64,000 nucleotides of DNA from Pseudomonas sp. MUP55 (lineage in GTDB: Bacteria > Pseudomonadota > Gammaproteobacteria > Pseudomonadales > Pseudomonadaceae): the NCBI RefSeq assembly GCF_034043515.1, contig NZ_CP138214.1, forward strand, positions 434,001 to 498,000, given 5' to 3'. Within the stretch, counting starts at the first letter, position 1. Each line of letters begins with the position of its first letter. Positions 28,413-38,656 of the stretch are shown here, piece after piece. The position numbers were made by a program, and so were the translations under genes. The notes below the pieces were generated by a model. That model did no database searches. It saw nothing but the letters and a program-made list of their open reading frames with translations, and had not been told where the DNA came from.

Positions 28413-29921
28413 ATGCCCCAGGCAACACCCATCATCATCGCCGACGTTCCACTGCGCTGGCGGGACATAGTCGCCGTCGCTCGCCACGGCGCAGTGCTCG
28501 AACTCTCGGGCCACGCCTGGGCGCGCATCGACAATGCCCAGGCCATCGTGCAGTGCATCGTCGCCAGCGGGGAGCGCGCCTATGGCGTGAACACCGGCCT
28601 GGGCGCGCTGTGCAATGTTTCGCTCAAGGGCGAACAACTGAGCCAGTTGTCGCGCAACACCTTGCTGAGCCACGCCTGCGGTGTCGGCCCTGCGTTGAGC
28701 GACGAGCAGACCCGCGCGATCATCTGCGCCGCCATCATCAACTACAGCCACGGCAAATCCGGCCTGCACCCCCAAGTGGTACAGGCGCTGCTGGCGCTGC
28801 TCAACCACGGCATCACGCCCCAGGTACCGTCCCAGGGTTCGGTCGGTTACCTGACCCACATGGCCCATGTCGGCGTGGCGCTGCTTGGCGTGGGCAATGT
28901 CAGCTATCGCGGCCAGGTTGTGCCGGCGCAAGTGGCGCTGGCTGCCGAAGGTTTGCAGCCGGTGGTGCTCGGCGCCAAGGATGGCCTGTGCCTGGTCAAC
29001 GGTACGCCGTGCATGACTGGCCTGAGCTGCCTGGCCCTGGCCGATGCGCACCACTTGCTGGAATGGGCCGACGTGATCGGTGCCATGAGCTTCGAAGCCC
29101 AGCGCGGCCAGATCGATGCGTTCGACGCAGAGATCATCGCCCTCAAGCCCCATGCGGGCATGCAGCAGGTCGGTCGGCATCTGCGTGCCTTGCTCGACGG
29201 CAGTGAGGTGATCGCCAGCAGCCACGGCATTCGCACCCAGGACGCCTTGAGCCTGCGCTCGATCCCGCAGATCCACGGCGCGGCGCGTGATCAGCTGGAG
29301 CACGCTACCCGTCAGATCGAGACCGAACTCAACAGCGTCACGGACAACCCGCTGGTGCTCGGTACCCCGGAGCATTACCGCGTGGTGTCCCAGGCCAACC
29401 CCCACGGGCAGTCGGTGGCGCTGGCCGCCGACCTGCTCGCCATCGCCATGGCCGAAATCGGCTCGGTGGCCGAACGCCGCCTGGACCGCCTGATCAACCC
29501 GCACGTCAGCGGCCTGCCGGCGTTCCTGGTGAGCAACCCCGGGGTCAACTCCGGAATGATGATCGTGCAGTACGTCGCTGCGTCGTTGTGCGGGCAGAAC
29601 CGCCAATTGGCGCAACCGGCGGTGCTCGACAATTTCGTCACCTCGGGCCTGCAGGAAGACCACCTGAGCATGGGCACCAACGCCGCGCTCAAGCTGCACC
29701 AGGTACTGACCAACGTTACCCAGATTCTGGCCATCGAATACTTGCTGGCAGCCCAGGCGTTCGAGTTCCTCAAGAGCCAGCGCTTCGGCGTCGGCACCGA
29801 CCGCGCCTGGCGCTTGCTGCGCGAGAAGGTACCGGCCTATGAGCAGGACCGCTGGCTGGCGCCGGACATCGCGGCGGCGGCCGAGCTGCTCAAGCACACC
29901 GCAACACCGAACGTGCACTGA
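28413..29921 (+). CDS. Histidase-family paralogue lacking the MIO triad
   Basis: The 502-residue protein is clearly related to histidine ammonia-lyase across its length. Normal enzymes form the MIO electrophile from Ala-Ser-Gly in [14 protein letters not shown]. Here the segment reads GSVGYLTHMAHVG: one Tyr (residue 146) stands in place of ASGD. Compared with hutH next door, the catalytic Tyr of QDPYSLR is Leu (QDALSLR) and the Phe of GGNFH is Pro (QANPH). Conserved are YGVNTGLG, LLSHACGVG, the Asn of LVNGT, the Gln of QDALSLR and QEDHLSM. The frame is intact with normal codon use, so it is not a decayed gene. It probably binds a histidine-like ligand or pairs with HutH, or catalyses a different reaction; deamination by the MIO mechanism is unlikely. 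Confidence 0.9.
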   Translation: MPQATPIIIADVPLRWRDIVAVARHGAVLELSGHAWARIDNAQAIVQCIVASGERAYGVNTGLGALCNVSLKGEQLSQLSRNTLLSHACGVGPALSDEQTRAIICAAIINYSHGKSGLHPQVVQALLALLNHGITPQVPSQGSVGYLTHMAHVGVALLGVGNVSYRGQVVPAQVALAAEGLQPVVLGAKDGLCLVNGTPCMTGLSCLALADAHHLLEWADVIGAMSFEAQRGQIDAFDAEIIALKPHAGMQQVGRHLRALLDGSEVIASSHGIRTQDALSLRSIPQIHGAARDQLEHATRQIETELNSVTDNPLVLGTPEHYRVVSQANPHGQSVALAADLLAIAMAEIGSVAERRLDRLINPHVSGLPAFLVSNPGVNSGMMIVQYVAASLCGQNRQLAQPAVLDNFVTSGLQEDHLSMGTNAALKLHQVLTNVTQILAIEYLLAAQAFEFLKSQRFGVGTDRAWRLLREKVPAYEQDRWLAPDIAAAAELLKHTATPNVH

Positions 29922-29960
29922 ATACCTATTCAAAAAGAACAATTCACAAGGAGAACGAAT

Positions 29961-31493
29961 GTGACTGCGCTAAACCTGATTCCAGGCCAACTGAGCCTCG
30001 CCCAACTGCGGGCCATCTACCAGCAGCCGGTAACCCTCAGTCTGGATGACAGCGCCACGGCGCAGATCGACGCCAGTGTGGCCTGTGTGGAACAGATTCT
30101 CGCCGAGAACCGCACCGCGTATGGCATCAACACCGGTTTCGGCCTGCTGGCCTCGACCCGTATCGCAAGTGTTGACCTGGAAAACCTCCAGCGTTCACTG
30201 GTGCTGTCCCACGCCGCCGGTGTGGGTGATCCGATCAGCGATGCGCTGGTGCGGCTGGTCATGGTGCTCAAGGTCAACAGCCTGAGCCGTGGGTTCTCCG
30301 GGATCCGTCGGCAAGTGATCGACGCGCTGATCGCCCTGATCAACGCCGAGGTGTATCCGCATATTCCGCTCAAGGGCTCGGTCGGTGCCTCCGGTGACCT
30401 GGCGCCGCTGGCCCATATGTCCCTGGTGCTGCTCGGTGAAGGCAAGGCGCGTTACAAGGGTGAGTGGCTCTCGGCAACCGAAGCGCTGAAAGTGGCTGGC
30501 CTCACGCCGCTGACCCTCGCCGCCAAGGAAGGCCTGGCCCTGCTCAACGGCACCCAGGTGTCCACCGCCTATGCCTTGCGCGGCCTGTTCGAAGGTGAAG
30601 ACCTGTTTGCCGGCGCCCTCGCCTGCGGTGCCCTGACCGTGGAAGCGGTGCTCGGCTCGCGCTCGCCCTTCGACGCACGGATTCATGCCGCACGCGGCCA
30701 GCGTGGGCAGATCGATGCGGCGGCGGCCTATCGTGACCTGCTCGGCGAAAGCAGCCAGGTGTCCCAGTCGCACCAGAACTGCGACAAGGTGCAAGACCCG
30801 TACTCCCTGCGCTGCCAGCCGCAAGTGATGGGGGCCTGCCTGACCCAGTTCCGCCAGGCCGCTGAAGTGCTGGTGGTGGAAGCCAACGCGGTGTCGGATA
30901 ACCCGCTGGTGTTCGCCGCTGAAGGCGATGTGATTTCCGGCGGTAACTTCCACGCCGAGCCTGTGGCCATGGCCGCAGACAACATGGCCCTGGCCATCGC
31001 CGAAATCGGCTCGCTCAGTGAGCGCCGTATCTCGTTGATGATGGACAAGCACATGTCGCAATTACCACCATTCCTGGTGGGCAATGGCGGGGTCAACTCC
31101 GGTTTCATGATCGCCCAGGTGACAGCCGCGGCGCTCGCCAGCGAGAACAAGGCACTGGCCCACCCCCACAGCGTCGACAGCCTGCCAACGTCGGCCAACC
31201 AGGAAGACCACGTGTCGATGGCCCCGGCTGCGGGCAAGCGCCTGTGGGAAATGGCCGAGAACACCCGGGGTGTGCTCGCGGTGGAGTGGCTCGCCGCCTG
31301 CCAGGGCTTGGACCTGCGCGACGGCCTGAAAACCTCGGCGAAGCTGGAAAAAGCCCGTGGGCTGCTGCGCGACAAGGTAGCGTTCTACGAGAAAGACCGC
31401 TTCTTCGCCCCGGACATCAACGCCGCCAGCGAACTGCTCGCCAGCCGCTGCCTGAATGAGCTGGTGCCGGCCAAGCTGTTGCCGAGTCTGTAA
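29961..31493 (+). CDS. hutH: Histidine ammonia-lyase
   Basis: HutH deaminates histidine to urocanate. The 510-residue protein has the complete MIO triad Ala143-Ser144-Gly145 in [15 protein letters not shown]. Active-site motifs are present: [38 protein letters not shown] and QEDHVSM. The start is GTG at 29961 after AAGGAG; the ATG two bases earlier is in another frame and stops at once. It lies 39 bases after the MIO-less paralogue, and the two are probably cotranscribed. Confidence 0.98.
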   Translation: MTALNLIPGQLSLAQLRAIYQQPVTLSLDDSATAQIDASVACVEQILAENRTAYGINTGFGLLASTRIASVDLENLQRSLVLSHAAGVGDPISDALVRLVMVLKVNSLSRGFSGIRRQVIDALIALINAEVYPHIPLKGSVGASGDLAPLAHMSLVLLGEGKARYKGEWLSATEALKVAGLTPLTLAAKEGLALLNGTQVSTAYALRGLFEGEDLFAGALACGALTVEAVLGSRSPFDARIHAARGQRGQIDAAAAYRDLLGESSQVSQSHQNCDKVQDPYSLRCQPQVMGACLTQFRQAAEVLVVEANAVSDNPLVFAAEGDVISGGNFHAEPVAMAADNMALAIAEIGSLSERRISLMMDKHMSQLPPFLVGNGGVNSGFMIAQVTAAALASENKALAHPHSVDSLPTSANQEDHVSMAPAAGKRLWEMAENTRGVLAVEWLAACQGLDLRDGLKTSAKLEKARGLLRDKVAFYEKDRFFAPDINAASELLASRCLNELVPAKLLPSL

Positions 31494-31513
31494 CTGATTC
31501 GAAGGACGGATCC

Positions 31514-31613
31514 CTGTGGCGAGGGAGCTTGCTCCCGCTCGAGTGCGAAGCGCTCGTAGTTTCTCGGGGCTGCTGCGCAGCCCAGCGCGAGCAAGCTCGC
31601 TCGCTCGCCACAG
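31514..31613. repeat. Class B palindromic repeat after hutH
   Basis: CTGTGGCGAGGGAGCTTGCT faces GCGAGCAAGCTCGCTCGCTC followed by GCCACAG, with an inner hairpin GGGCTGCTGCGCAGCCC. It fills most of the 175-base gap before the APC permease gene. Confidence 0.87.
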
Positions 31614-31668
31614 AGCCCGTGATTCGCTGCTTTGAATTTTCTCAGGATAAAAATAATAGGGACGAGAA

Positions 31669-33078
31669 ATGCACCAGCAAGAAACAGGTTTGAAACGCGG
31701 GCTCAACGCCCGACATATTCGCTTCATGGCCCTCGGTTCCGCGATCGGTACCGGGCTGTTCTATGGCTCCGCCTCAGCCATCCAGATGGCCGGCCCCGCT
31801 GTGCTGCTGGCCTACCTGATCGGCGGCGCCGCTGTATTCATGGTGATGCGCGCCCTCGGCGAGATGGCTGTGCACAACCCCGTGTCCGGCTCGTTCGGCC
31901 AGTACGCCGGCACCTACCTGGGGCCCATGGCCGGGTTTATCCTCGGCTGGACCTACGCCTTTGAAATGATCATCGTCTGCCTCGCCGACGTCACCGCGTT
32001 CGGCATCTATATGGGCTTCTGGTTTCCCGAGGTGGCGCGTTGGGTCTGGGTGCTCGGCATTGTGTTTCTGATCGGCGGCCTGAACCTGTGCAACGTCAAA
32101 GTGTTTGGCGAGATGGAGTTCTGGCTGTCGCTGCTCAAGGTCGGGGCGATTGTCGCGATGATCCTCGGCGGTTTCGGCATCATGCTCTTCGGTATTCATT
32201 CGGCCGGTGAAACCCAGGCCGCTGGTTTGAGCAATCTGTGGGCGCACGGCGGTTTCATGCCCAACGGCATTGGCGGCCTGATCGCATCCTTCGCCGTGGT
32301 GATGTTTGCCTTCGGTGGCATCGAAATCATCGGCATCACCGCCGGCGAAGCCAAGGACCCGCAGCGCGTGATCCCCAAGGCGATCAACGCCGTGCCGCTG
32401 CGCATCCTGCTGTTCTACGTGCTGACCCTGTTCGTGCTGATGGCGATCTACCCATGGCCGCAGATCGGCAGCCAGGGCAGCCCGTTCGTGCAGATCTTCA
32501 GTAACCTGGGTATCGGCTCGGCGGCGACCATCCTCAATATCGTGGTGATCTCGGCGGCGGTTTCGGCCATCAACAGCGACATCTTTGGCGCCGGTCGCAT
32601 GATGTACGGCCTGGCCCAGCAAGGGCAGGCGCCCAAGGGCTTCGCGCAGTTGTCCAGGCACGGCGTGCCGTGGATGACCGTGCTGGTGATGGGCGCCGCG
32701 TTGCTGGGCGGTGTGGTGCTCAACTACCTGATCCCGGAAAACGTGTTCCTGCTGATCGCGTCGATCGCTACCTTCGCCACCGTGTGGGTGTGGCTGATGA
32801 TCCTGTTTACCCAGGTCGCCATGCGCCGCTCGATGACCAAGGCGCAGGTGGCCGAACTGAAATTCCCGGTACCGTTCTGGCCCTATGCACCGGCTGCGGC
32901 CATCGTGTTCATGCTGTTCGTGTTTGGCGTGCTCGGTTACTTCCCTGACACCCAGGCGGCCTTGATGGTCGGTGCGGTCTGGATCGTGCTGCTGGTCGTT
33001 GCCTACCTGCTGTGGGTCAAACCCGCTGCAGGGCAAGCGGCCAAGGTCCATTACGAACCGGCTTTGTCTCATCGATAA
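31669..33078 (+). CDS. hutT: APC-family amino acid permease, likely histidine transporter
   Basis: The 469-residue protein has about 12 membrane segments and the amino acid/polyamine/organocation pattern: [20 protein letters not shown] with the substrate-binding GSAIGTG near residue 25, [15 protein letters not shown], and [16 protein letters not shown] near residue 210. It resembles the ProY/HutT group. The gap of 15 bases to hutI and the locus point to histidine as substrate; the sequence alone only supports an amino acid. It is a third uptake system beside the NCS1 permease and HutXWV. Confidence 0.88.
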   Translation: MHQQETGLKRGLNARHIRFMALGSAIGTGLFYGSASAIQMAGPAVLLAYLIGGAAVFMVMRALGEMAVHNPVSGSFGQYAGTYLGPMAGFILGWTYAFEMIIVCLADVTAFGIYMGFWFPEVARWVWVLGIVFLIGGLNLCNVKVFGEMEFWLSLLKVGAIVAMILGGFGIMLFGIHSAGETQAAGLSNLWAHGGFMPNGIGGLIASFAVVMFAFGGIEIIGITAGEAKDPQRVIPKAINAVPLRILLFYVLTLFVLMAIYPWPQIGSQGSPFVQIFSNLGIGSAATILNIVVISAAVSAINSDIFGAGRMMYGLAQQGQAPKGFAQLSRHGVPWMTVLVMGAALLGGVVLNYLIPENVFLLIASIATFATVWVWLMILFTQVAMRRSMTKAQVAELKFPVPFWPYAPAAAIVFMLFVFGVLGYFPDTQAALMVGAVWIVLLVVAYLLWVKPAAGQAAKVHYEPALSHR

Positions 33079-33093
33079 CTTAGGGAGGCGTTA

Positions 33094-34299
33094 ATGAAAA
33101 CCCTTTGGCAACACTGCCACGTCGCAACCATGGCTCATGGCAAATACTCGATCATCGAGGACGCGGCCATAGTCACCGCCGGTTCGCTCATCGAGTGGAT
33201 CGGCCCGCGCAGCCAGGTGCCGACGGCGGACTATGCCCAGGTGCATGACCTGCAAGGCGCGTGGGTCACCCCCGGGCTGATCGATTGCCACACCCACACG
33301 GTGTTCGGCGGTAACCGCAGCGGCGAATTCGAGCAGCGTCTGGAAGGCGTCAGCTATGCGGACATCGCGGCCAAGGGCGGCGGGATTGCCAGCACCGTGC
33401 GCGCTACCCGTGCGGCGACCGAAGATGAATTGTTCCTCAGCGCCGAAAAGCGCCTGCGCAGCCTGTTGTGCGACGGCGTGACCACGGTGGAGATCAAGTC
33501 CGGCTACGGCCTGGACCTGGCCAACGAGCGCAAGATGCTGCGCGTGGCGCGGCGCCTCGGGCAAGCGCTGCCGGTAAGCGTGCGCGCCACCTGCCTGGCG
33601 GCCCATGCGTTACCGCCGGAGTACCAGGACCGCGCGGATGACTACATCGAGCACATCTGCAGCGAGATGCTGCCGACCCTGGCGGCAGAGGGGCTGGTGG
33701 ACGCGGTGGATGCCTTCTGTGAATACCTGGCGTTTTCTACCGAGCAGGTGGAGCGCGTGTTCAAGGTCGCCCAAAAACTCGGCCTGCCGGTGAAACTGCA
33801 CGCCGAGCAATTGTCTTCCCTGCATGGCTCCAGCCTGGCGGCGCGCTACCACGCGTTGTCGGCGGACCATCTGGAGTTCATGACCGAAGAAGACGCCATC
33901 GCCATGGCCGCTGCCGGCACCGTCGCCGTGTTGCTGCCGGGCGCTTTCTACTTCCTGCGCGAAACCCAGTTGCCGCCGATGGAGGCCCTGCGCAAGCACG
34001 GCGTGAAGATAGCGATCGCCAGCGACCTCAACCCCGGCACCTCACCGGCCCTGTCGGTGCGCCTGATGCTGAACATGGCCTGCACCCTGTTCCGCATGAC
34101 CCCGGAAGAGGTCCTGGCCGGCGCCACGCAACATGCGGCCACTGCGCTGGGCATGGGCGATACCCATGGCTCCCTGGAAGTGGGCAAGGTCGCGGATTTT
34201 GTCGCCTGGCAGATCGATCGTCCTGCCGACCTGGCCTATTGGCTGGGCGGCGAGCTGGATAAACGCGTCGTACGCCATGGCGTCGACGTCACTGTATAA
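33094..34299 (+). CDS. hutI: Imidazolonepropionase
   Basis: HutI opens the ring of 4-imidazolone-5-propionate to give N-formimino-L-glutamate. The 401-residue amidohydrolase shows the metal motif [12 protein letters not shown] near residue 67, IKSGYGLDL, the metal-binding KLHAEQLSS, and ASDLNPGT with the catalytic Asp near residue 310. AGGGAGG lies shortly before the ATG. It is followed after 11 bases by hutG. Confidence 0.98.
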   Translation: MKTLWQHCHVATMAHGKYSIIEDAAIVTAGSLIEWIGPRSQVPTADYAQVHDLQGAWVTPGLIDCHTHTVFGGNRSGEFEQRLEGVSYADIAAKGGGIASTVRATRAATEDELFLSAEKRLRSLLCDGVTTVEIKSGYGLDLANERKMLRVARRLGQALPVSVRATCLAAHALPPEYQDRADDYIEHICSEMLPTLAAEGLVDAVDAFCEYLAFSTEQVERVFKVAQKLGLPVKLHAEQLSSLHGSSLAARYHALSADHLEFMTEEDAIAMAAAGTVAVLLPGAFYFLRETQLPPMEALRKHGVKIAIASDLNPGTSPALSVRLMLNMACTLFRMTPEEVLAGATQHAATALGMGDTHGSLEVGKVADFVAWQIDRPADLAYWLGGELDKRVVRHGVDVTV

Positions 34300-34310
34300 G
34301 GAGTCGCGTT

Positions 34311-35111
34311 GTGGATAAGGTTCTGACATTCAAACAAGGCAACACACCGCTGCTGATCAGCATGCCCCACGCCGGCCTGCGGCTGACGCCTGCGGTGCAG
34401 GCCGGGTTGATCCCCGAAGCGCAAAGCCTGCCGGACACCGACTGGCACATCCCGACCCTGTACGATTTTGCCGAAGAACTCGGCGCCAGTACCCTGGCGG
34501 CGGAGTATTCGCGGTTTGTCATCGACCTGAACCGGCCGTCGGATAACAAGCCGCTCTACGCGGGTGCCACCACCGGTCTGTACCCGGAAACGCTGTTCGA
34601 TGGCGTGCCGTTGTTCCGCGAAGGGCAGACACCGTCCGAAGCCGAGCGCGCGAGCTACCTGCAGAAAATCTGGGGGCCGTATCACCGCACACTGCAGGAG
34701 GAGCTTGCCCGCCTCAAAGCCGAGTTCGGCTACGCGTTGCTGTTCGACGCCCATTCGATCCGCTCGGTAATCCCGCATCTGTTCGACGGCAAGTTGCCGG
34801 ACTTCAACCTCGGCACCTTCAACGGCGCCGCGTGTGATCCAGGCCTGGCCAGCCAGCTCGAAGCCATCTGCGCCCAACACCCGCAGTACACTCATGTATT
34901 GGACGGACGCTTCAAGGGCGGCCATATCACCCGGCACTACGGTGACCCGGCCCAGGATATTCATGCGGTGCAGTTGGAGTTGTGCCAGAGCACTTATATG
35001 GAAGAGTTCGAGCCGTTCCGGTACCGCCCCGACCTCGCGGAGCCGACGCAGGGAGTGTTGAAACAATTGCTGCAAGCTCTGCTGGCGTGGGGGCAAACGC
35101 ATTATCGATAA
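34311..35111 (+). CDS. hutG: N-formylglutamate deformylase
   Basis: HutG hydrolyses N-formylglutamate to glutamate and formate, closing the route begun by HutF. The 266-residue protein belongs to the N-formylglutamate amidohydrolase family, with SMPHAGLRL near residue 18, DLNRPSDNK, LFDAHSIRSVIPHLF near residue 145 and GGHITRHYGDP. The start is GTG at 34311 after AAGGAG. It is the last hut gene of the rightward set. Confidence 0.97.
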   Translation: MDKVLTFKQGNTPLLISMPHAGLRLTPAVQAGLIPEAQSLPDTDWHIPTLYDFAEELGASTLAAEYSRFVIDLNRPSDNKPLYAGATTGLYPETLFDGVPLFREGQTPSEAERASYLQKIWGPYHRTLQEELARLKAEFGYALLFDAHSIRSVIPHLFDGKLPDFNLGTFNGAACDPGLASQLEAICAQHPQYTHVLDGRFKGGHITRHYGDPAQDIHAVQLELCQSTYMEEFEPFRYRPDLAEPTQGVLKQLLQALLAWGQTHYR

Positions 35112-35232
35112 AGGCTGACCCCGGTCTACGCGCTCAAGGACATGCTCATTGCACAATTCGGGTTTATGATGCCAGACGGCAGAATAATAGACGTCCCCCC
35201 AGGGATGAACCCGACACCCTACGGAGCGCGCA

Positions 35233-36204
35233 ATGCAGACTTGGTACCCGCAGATCAAACCCTACGCCCGGCACGATCTGGCAGTCGATGATGTTCACAC
35301 CCTGTACGTCGATGAAAGCGGCTCCCCCGAGGGCCTGCCTGTGGTGTTCATCCATGGCGGCCCCGGCTCCGGTTGCGACGCGCAGAGCCGTTGCTACTTC
35401 GATCCGAACCTGTACCGCATCGTCACCTTTGACCAACGCGGTTGCGGGCGCTCCACGCCCCGCGCCAGTCTGGAAAACAACACCACCTGGGACCTGGTCG
35501 CCGACCTTGAGCGCATCCGCGAGCACCTGGGTATCGACAAATGGGTGCTGTTCGGCGGCTCCTGGGGTTCGACACTGTCCCTGGCGTATGCGCAGACCCA
35601 CCCCGAGCGTGTGCATGGCTTGATCGTGCGCGGCATCTTCCTGGCCCGCCCGCAGGACATCAAATGGTTCTACCAGGAGGGCGCGAGCCGCCTGTTCCCG
35701 GATTACTGGCAGGACTACCTGGCGCCGATTCCTATGGAGGAGCGTCACGACATGATCGCGGCCTATCACAGGCGCCTCACCGGCAACGACCAGATCGCCC
35801 AGATGCACGCGGCCAAGGCCTGGTCCGGTTGGGAAGGGCGCATGCTCGGCCTGTGCCCGAGCCCGCAGCACGTCGAGCGCTTCTCCGAGCCGCAGCGTGC
35901 GCTGTCGATTGCCCGCATCGAGTGTCATTACTTCACCAATGACTCGTTCCTTGAGCCCAACCAGCTGATTCGCGACATGCACAAGATCGCCCATCTGCCT
36001 GGGGTCATCATCCACGGCCGCTACGATATGATCTGCACGCTGGATAACGCCTGGGAGCTGCATCAGGCCTGGCCGAACAGCGAATTACAGGTCATCCGCG
36101 AGGCCGGGCATGCCGCGTCCGAGCCTGGCATTACCGATGCGCTGGTACGCGCAACCGGCGAAATGGCACGGCGCCTGCTTGATTTACCGCCTGAAGAAGC
36201 ATGA
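35233..36204 (+). CDS. pip: Proline iminopeptidase
   Basis: This 323-residue serine peptidase of family S33 removes N-terminal proline from peptides in the cytosol. It has the alpha/beta hydrolase oxyanion motif HGGPGSGC, the nucleophile elbow GGSWGS (about residues 109-114), DQRGCGRS and the C-terminal His in EAGHAASEP. The length is typical. It overlaps dtd by four bases (ATGA). Confidence 0.96.
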   Translation: MQTWYPQIKPYARHDLAVDDVHTLYVDESGSPEGLPVVFIHGGPGSGCDAQSRCYFDPNLYRIVTFDQRGCGRSTPRASLENNTTWDLVADLERIREHLGIDKWVLFGGSWGSTLSLAYAQTHPERVHGLIVRGIFLARPQDIKWFYQEGASRLFPDYWQDYLAPIPMEERHDMIAAYHRRLTGNDQIAQMHAAKAWSGWEGRMLGLCPSPQHVERFSEPQRALSIARIECHYFTNDSFLEPNQLIRDMHKIAHLPGVIIHGRYDMICTLDNAWELHQAWPNSELQVIREAGHAASEPGITDALVRATGEMARRLLDLPPEEA

Positions 36205-36638
36205 AGGGCCTGTTGCAGCGGGTGCGAGGCGCCCGAGTCGAGGTGGCCGGCGAGGTTGTCGGGGCCATTGAGCAGGGTTTGCTGGTGCTGGTGGCCGTCG
36301 AGCCTTCAGATACGCGCGAGAGCGCCGATAAACTGCTGCATAAGCTGCTTAACTATCGGGTGTTCAGCGACGATGAAGGCAAGATGAACCTGTCGTTGAA
36401 AGACATCGGCGGCGGTTTGCTGCTGGTGTCGCAGTTCACCCTGGCGGCGGACACCAAAAGCGGGCTGCGGCCAAGCTTCTCCACAGCGGCCCCACCGGCC
36501 CTGGGAGCGGCGCTGTTTGATCACTTGTTGTTACAAGCGCAACAATTGCATGGCAAGGTGGCGTCTGGGCGTTTTGGCGCGGATATGCAGGTGCATTTGG
36601 TCAATGATGGCCCCGTGACCTTCCTCTTGCAGACCTGA
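36201..36638 (+). CDS. dtd: D-aminoacyl-tRNA deacylase
   Basis: The 145-residue enzyme frees tRNA wrongly charged with D-amino acids and glycine mischarged on tRNA-Ala. The start [15 protein letters not shown], the [17 protein letters not shown] segment (SQFTL motif near residue 78) and the C-terminal [11 protein letters not shown], with the cross-subunit Gly-cisPro motif, are diagnostic. It is translationally coupled to pip. Confidence 0.97.
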   Translation: MKGLLQRVRGARVEVAGEVVGAIEQGLLVLVAVEPSDTRESADKLLHKLLNYRVFSDDEGKMNLSLKDIGGGLLLVSQFTLAADTKSGLRPSFSTAAPPALGAALFDHLLLQAQQLHGKVASGRFGADMQVHLVNDGPVTFLLQT

Positions 36639-36783
36639 ATGTATGAAAAACGACGTTAATGCCTAAAAACGCAGGGTTTCGCTACAAATACTTCGTTGTC
36701 CCTGATGCGTTGTCTCGCGGGCTACTAGATAATCGCGCGCTACGGGGATCAGCGTTGTTTGGTCCATTTTTGACTTAGGTAGA

Positions 36784-36858
36784 GACTTGTCCGATAGCCA
36801 GTGGGGAATCATTTTGCCCCTGGGGAGTCGGAACAATGCTCGCCAACCTGGCATATAG
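36784..36858 (+). mobile_element. Possible IS5-type transposase N-terminal remnant
   Basis: In frame from 36784 the DNA reads DLSDSQWGIILPL, which closely resembles the conserved start of many IS5-family transposases (D-L-[ST]-D-x-x-W-x-x-I-x-P-L-L-P). The frame then degenerates (GSRNNARQPGI) and ends at a TAG at 36856. There is no ATG start and no rest of the element, so this would be a small scrap in the 266-base gap between dtd and opgG. Chance similarity cannot be excluded. Confidence 0.4.
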
Positions 36859-36904
36859 ATAGCTGGCCGTTGGTTTTTTGATCTGTTTTCGGCGAGGGTT
36901 GCTC

Positions 36905-38656
36905 GTGATTGTTAGTCCCTGTAATGCACCAAAATTGTCTGCCAAACGGTTACGAAACGCACTGGTGACGGGCTCTGCCCTGTTTTGCCTGTTCGGCGCG
37001 GGTCAACTGTGGGCATTCAGTCTGGACGATGTGTCGGCCAAGGCAAAAGAGCTGGCTGGGCAGAAGTACGAAGCTCCGCGCAGCAATCTGCCGAACGAAT
37101 TCCGCGAAATGAAATTCGCTGATTACCAGAAGATTCGTTTCCGCAATGAAAAAGCCGAATGGGCCGATCAGAACACCCCGTTCAAGCTGTCCTTCTATCA
37201 CCAGGGTATGCACTTCGATACACCGGTGAAAATCAATGAAGTCACCGCTGACAGCGTCCAGGAAATCAAGTACGACCCCAATCGCTTCGATTTCGGCGAC
37301 GTAAAGTTTGATCCGAAAGCCACCGAACAGCTGGGTTATGCCGGCTTCCGTGTGCTGTTCCCGATCAACAAGGCTGACAAGCAAGACGAAATCATGACCA
37401 TGCTCGGCGCCAGCTATTTCCGCGTCGTTGGCAAGGATCAGGTGTATGGCTTGTCGGCCCGCGGCATGGCGATCGACACCGCGCTGCCGTCCGGCGAAGA
37501 ATTCCCGCGCTTCACCGAGTTCTGGATCGAGCGTCCGAAGCCTGGCGACAAGCACCTGGTGATCTTCGCCCTGCTCGATTCGCCACGTGCGACAGGTGCC
37601 TATCGCCTGATCCTGCGTCCGGGCACCGACACCGTGGTGGACGTCAAATCCCAGATGTACCTGCGCGACAAGGTCAGCAAGCTGGGCGTGGCCCCGTTGA
37701 CCTCGATGTACCTGTTCGGCGCCAACCAGCCGTCCAAGGTCCTCAACTACCGTCGCGAGCTGCATGATTCCAGCGGCCTGTCGATCCATGCCGGCAATGG
37801 CGAGTGGATCTGGCGCCCGTTGAACAACCCTAAACACCTGTCGGTCAGCAACTTCAGCGTCGAAAACCCGCGTGGGTTCGGCCTGCTGCAACGTGGTCGC
37901 AACTTCAGCCACTATGAAGACCTGGACGACAACTACGACAAGCGTCCGAGCGCCTGGATCGAACCTGAAGGCGACTGGGGCAAGGGCAGCGTCGACCTGG
38001 TAGAGATTCCGACCGCTGACGAAACCAACGACAACATCGTTGCTTTCTGGAGCCCGGCCGAGTTGCCGGAAGTCGGCAAGCCGCTGGACGTGTCCTACCG
38101 CCTGCACTGGACGCTGGACGATGCTGCCTTCCATTCGCCGGACAGCGCCTGGGTCAAGCAGACCCTGCGTTCCACGGGTGACGTCAAGCAATCGAACCTG
38201 ATCCGTCAGCCGGACGGCACCGTGGCCTACCTGGTGGACTTCGAGGGCCCGGCCCTGAAGAAACTGCTGCCGGACGCCCCGGTGCGCAGCCAGGTGAGCG
38301 TTGGCGACAATGCCGAGCTGGTTGAAAACAGCGTGCGCTACAACGAGCACACCAAAGGCTGGCGCCTGACCCTGCGCATGAAGATCAAGGACGCGAGCAA
38401 GCCGACTGAAATGCGTGCCGCGCTGGTGCAGGAGATTGCACAGGCCGAGCCTGAGCAGGTTTCGACCCATGTGCTCAAGGCTGACAAGGTCTTGGCCAAG
38501 CAACACGAGAAGCAGGCCAAGAAAGACGCCAAAGAGGCGAAGGACAAGGACGCCAAGCAGCCAGAAGCCGCACCGGCCCCTGTCACACCGGAGCCGGCCA
38601 AGACCGAACAAGTCCTGACCGAAACCTGGAGCTACCAGTTGCCTGCCGATGAGTAA
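36905..38656 (+). CDS. opgG: Periplasmic glucan biosynthesis protein OpgG (MdoG)
   Basis: OpgG acts in the periplasm in building osmoregulated periplasmic glucans. The 583-residue protein has an export signal (hydrophobic run around residues 20-38, ending near GQLWAF), then [20 protein letters not shown] and a long beta-rich MdoG domain. Its C-terminus is a Lys/Ala/Glu-rich tail ([17 protein letters not shown]) with a Pro-rich linker. The GTG at 36905 is taken as start after GAGGG; an in-frame TTG nine codons earlier is possible. It overlaps opgH by eight bases. Confidence 0.94.
   Translation: MIVSPCNAPKLSAKRLRNALVTGSALFCLFGAGQLWAFSLDDVSAKAKELAGQKYEAPRSNLPNEFREMKFADYQKIRFRNEKAEWADQNTPFKLSFYHQGMHFDTPVKINEVTADSVQEIKYDPNRFDFGDVKFDPKATEQLGYAGFRVLFPINKADKQDEIMTMLGASYFRVVGKDQVYGLSARGMAIDTALPSGEEFPRFTEFWIERPKPGDKHLVIFALLDSPRATGAYRLILRPGTDTVVDVKSQMYLRDKVSKLGVAPLTSMYLFGANQPSKVLNYRRELHDSSGLSIHAGNGEWIWRPLNNPKHLSVSNFSVENPRGFGLLQRGRNFSHYEDLDDNYDKRPSAWIEPEGDWGKGSVDLVEIPTADETNDNIVAFWSPAELPEVGKPLDVSYRLHWTLDDAAFHSPDSAWVKQTLRSTGDVKQSNLIRQPDGTVAYLVDFEGPALKKLLPDAPVRSQVSVGDNAELVENSVRYNEHTKGWRLTLRMKIKDASKPTEMRAALVQEIAQAEPEQVSTHVLKADKVLAKQHEKQAKKDAKEAKDKDAKQPEAAPAPVTPEPAKTEQVLTETWSYQLPADE

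Noticed and set aside
35112..35232. Promoter with TTGCAC and TATGAT before pip
   Set aside because: The two hexamers are only 10 bp apart, which is too close for a sigma-70 promoter.
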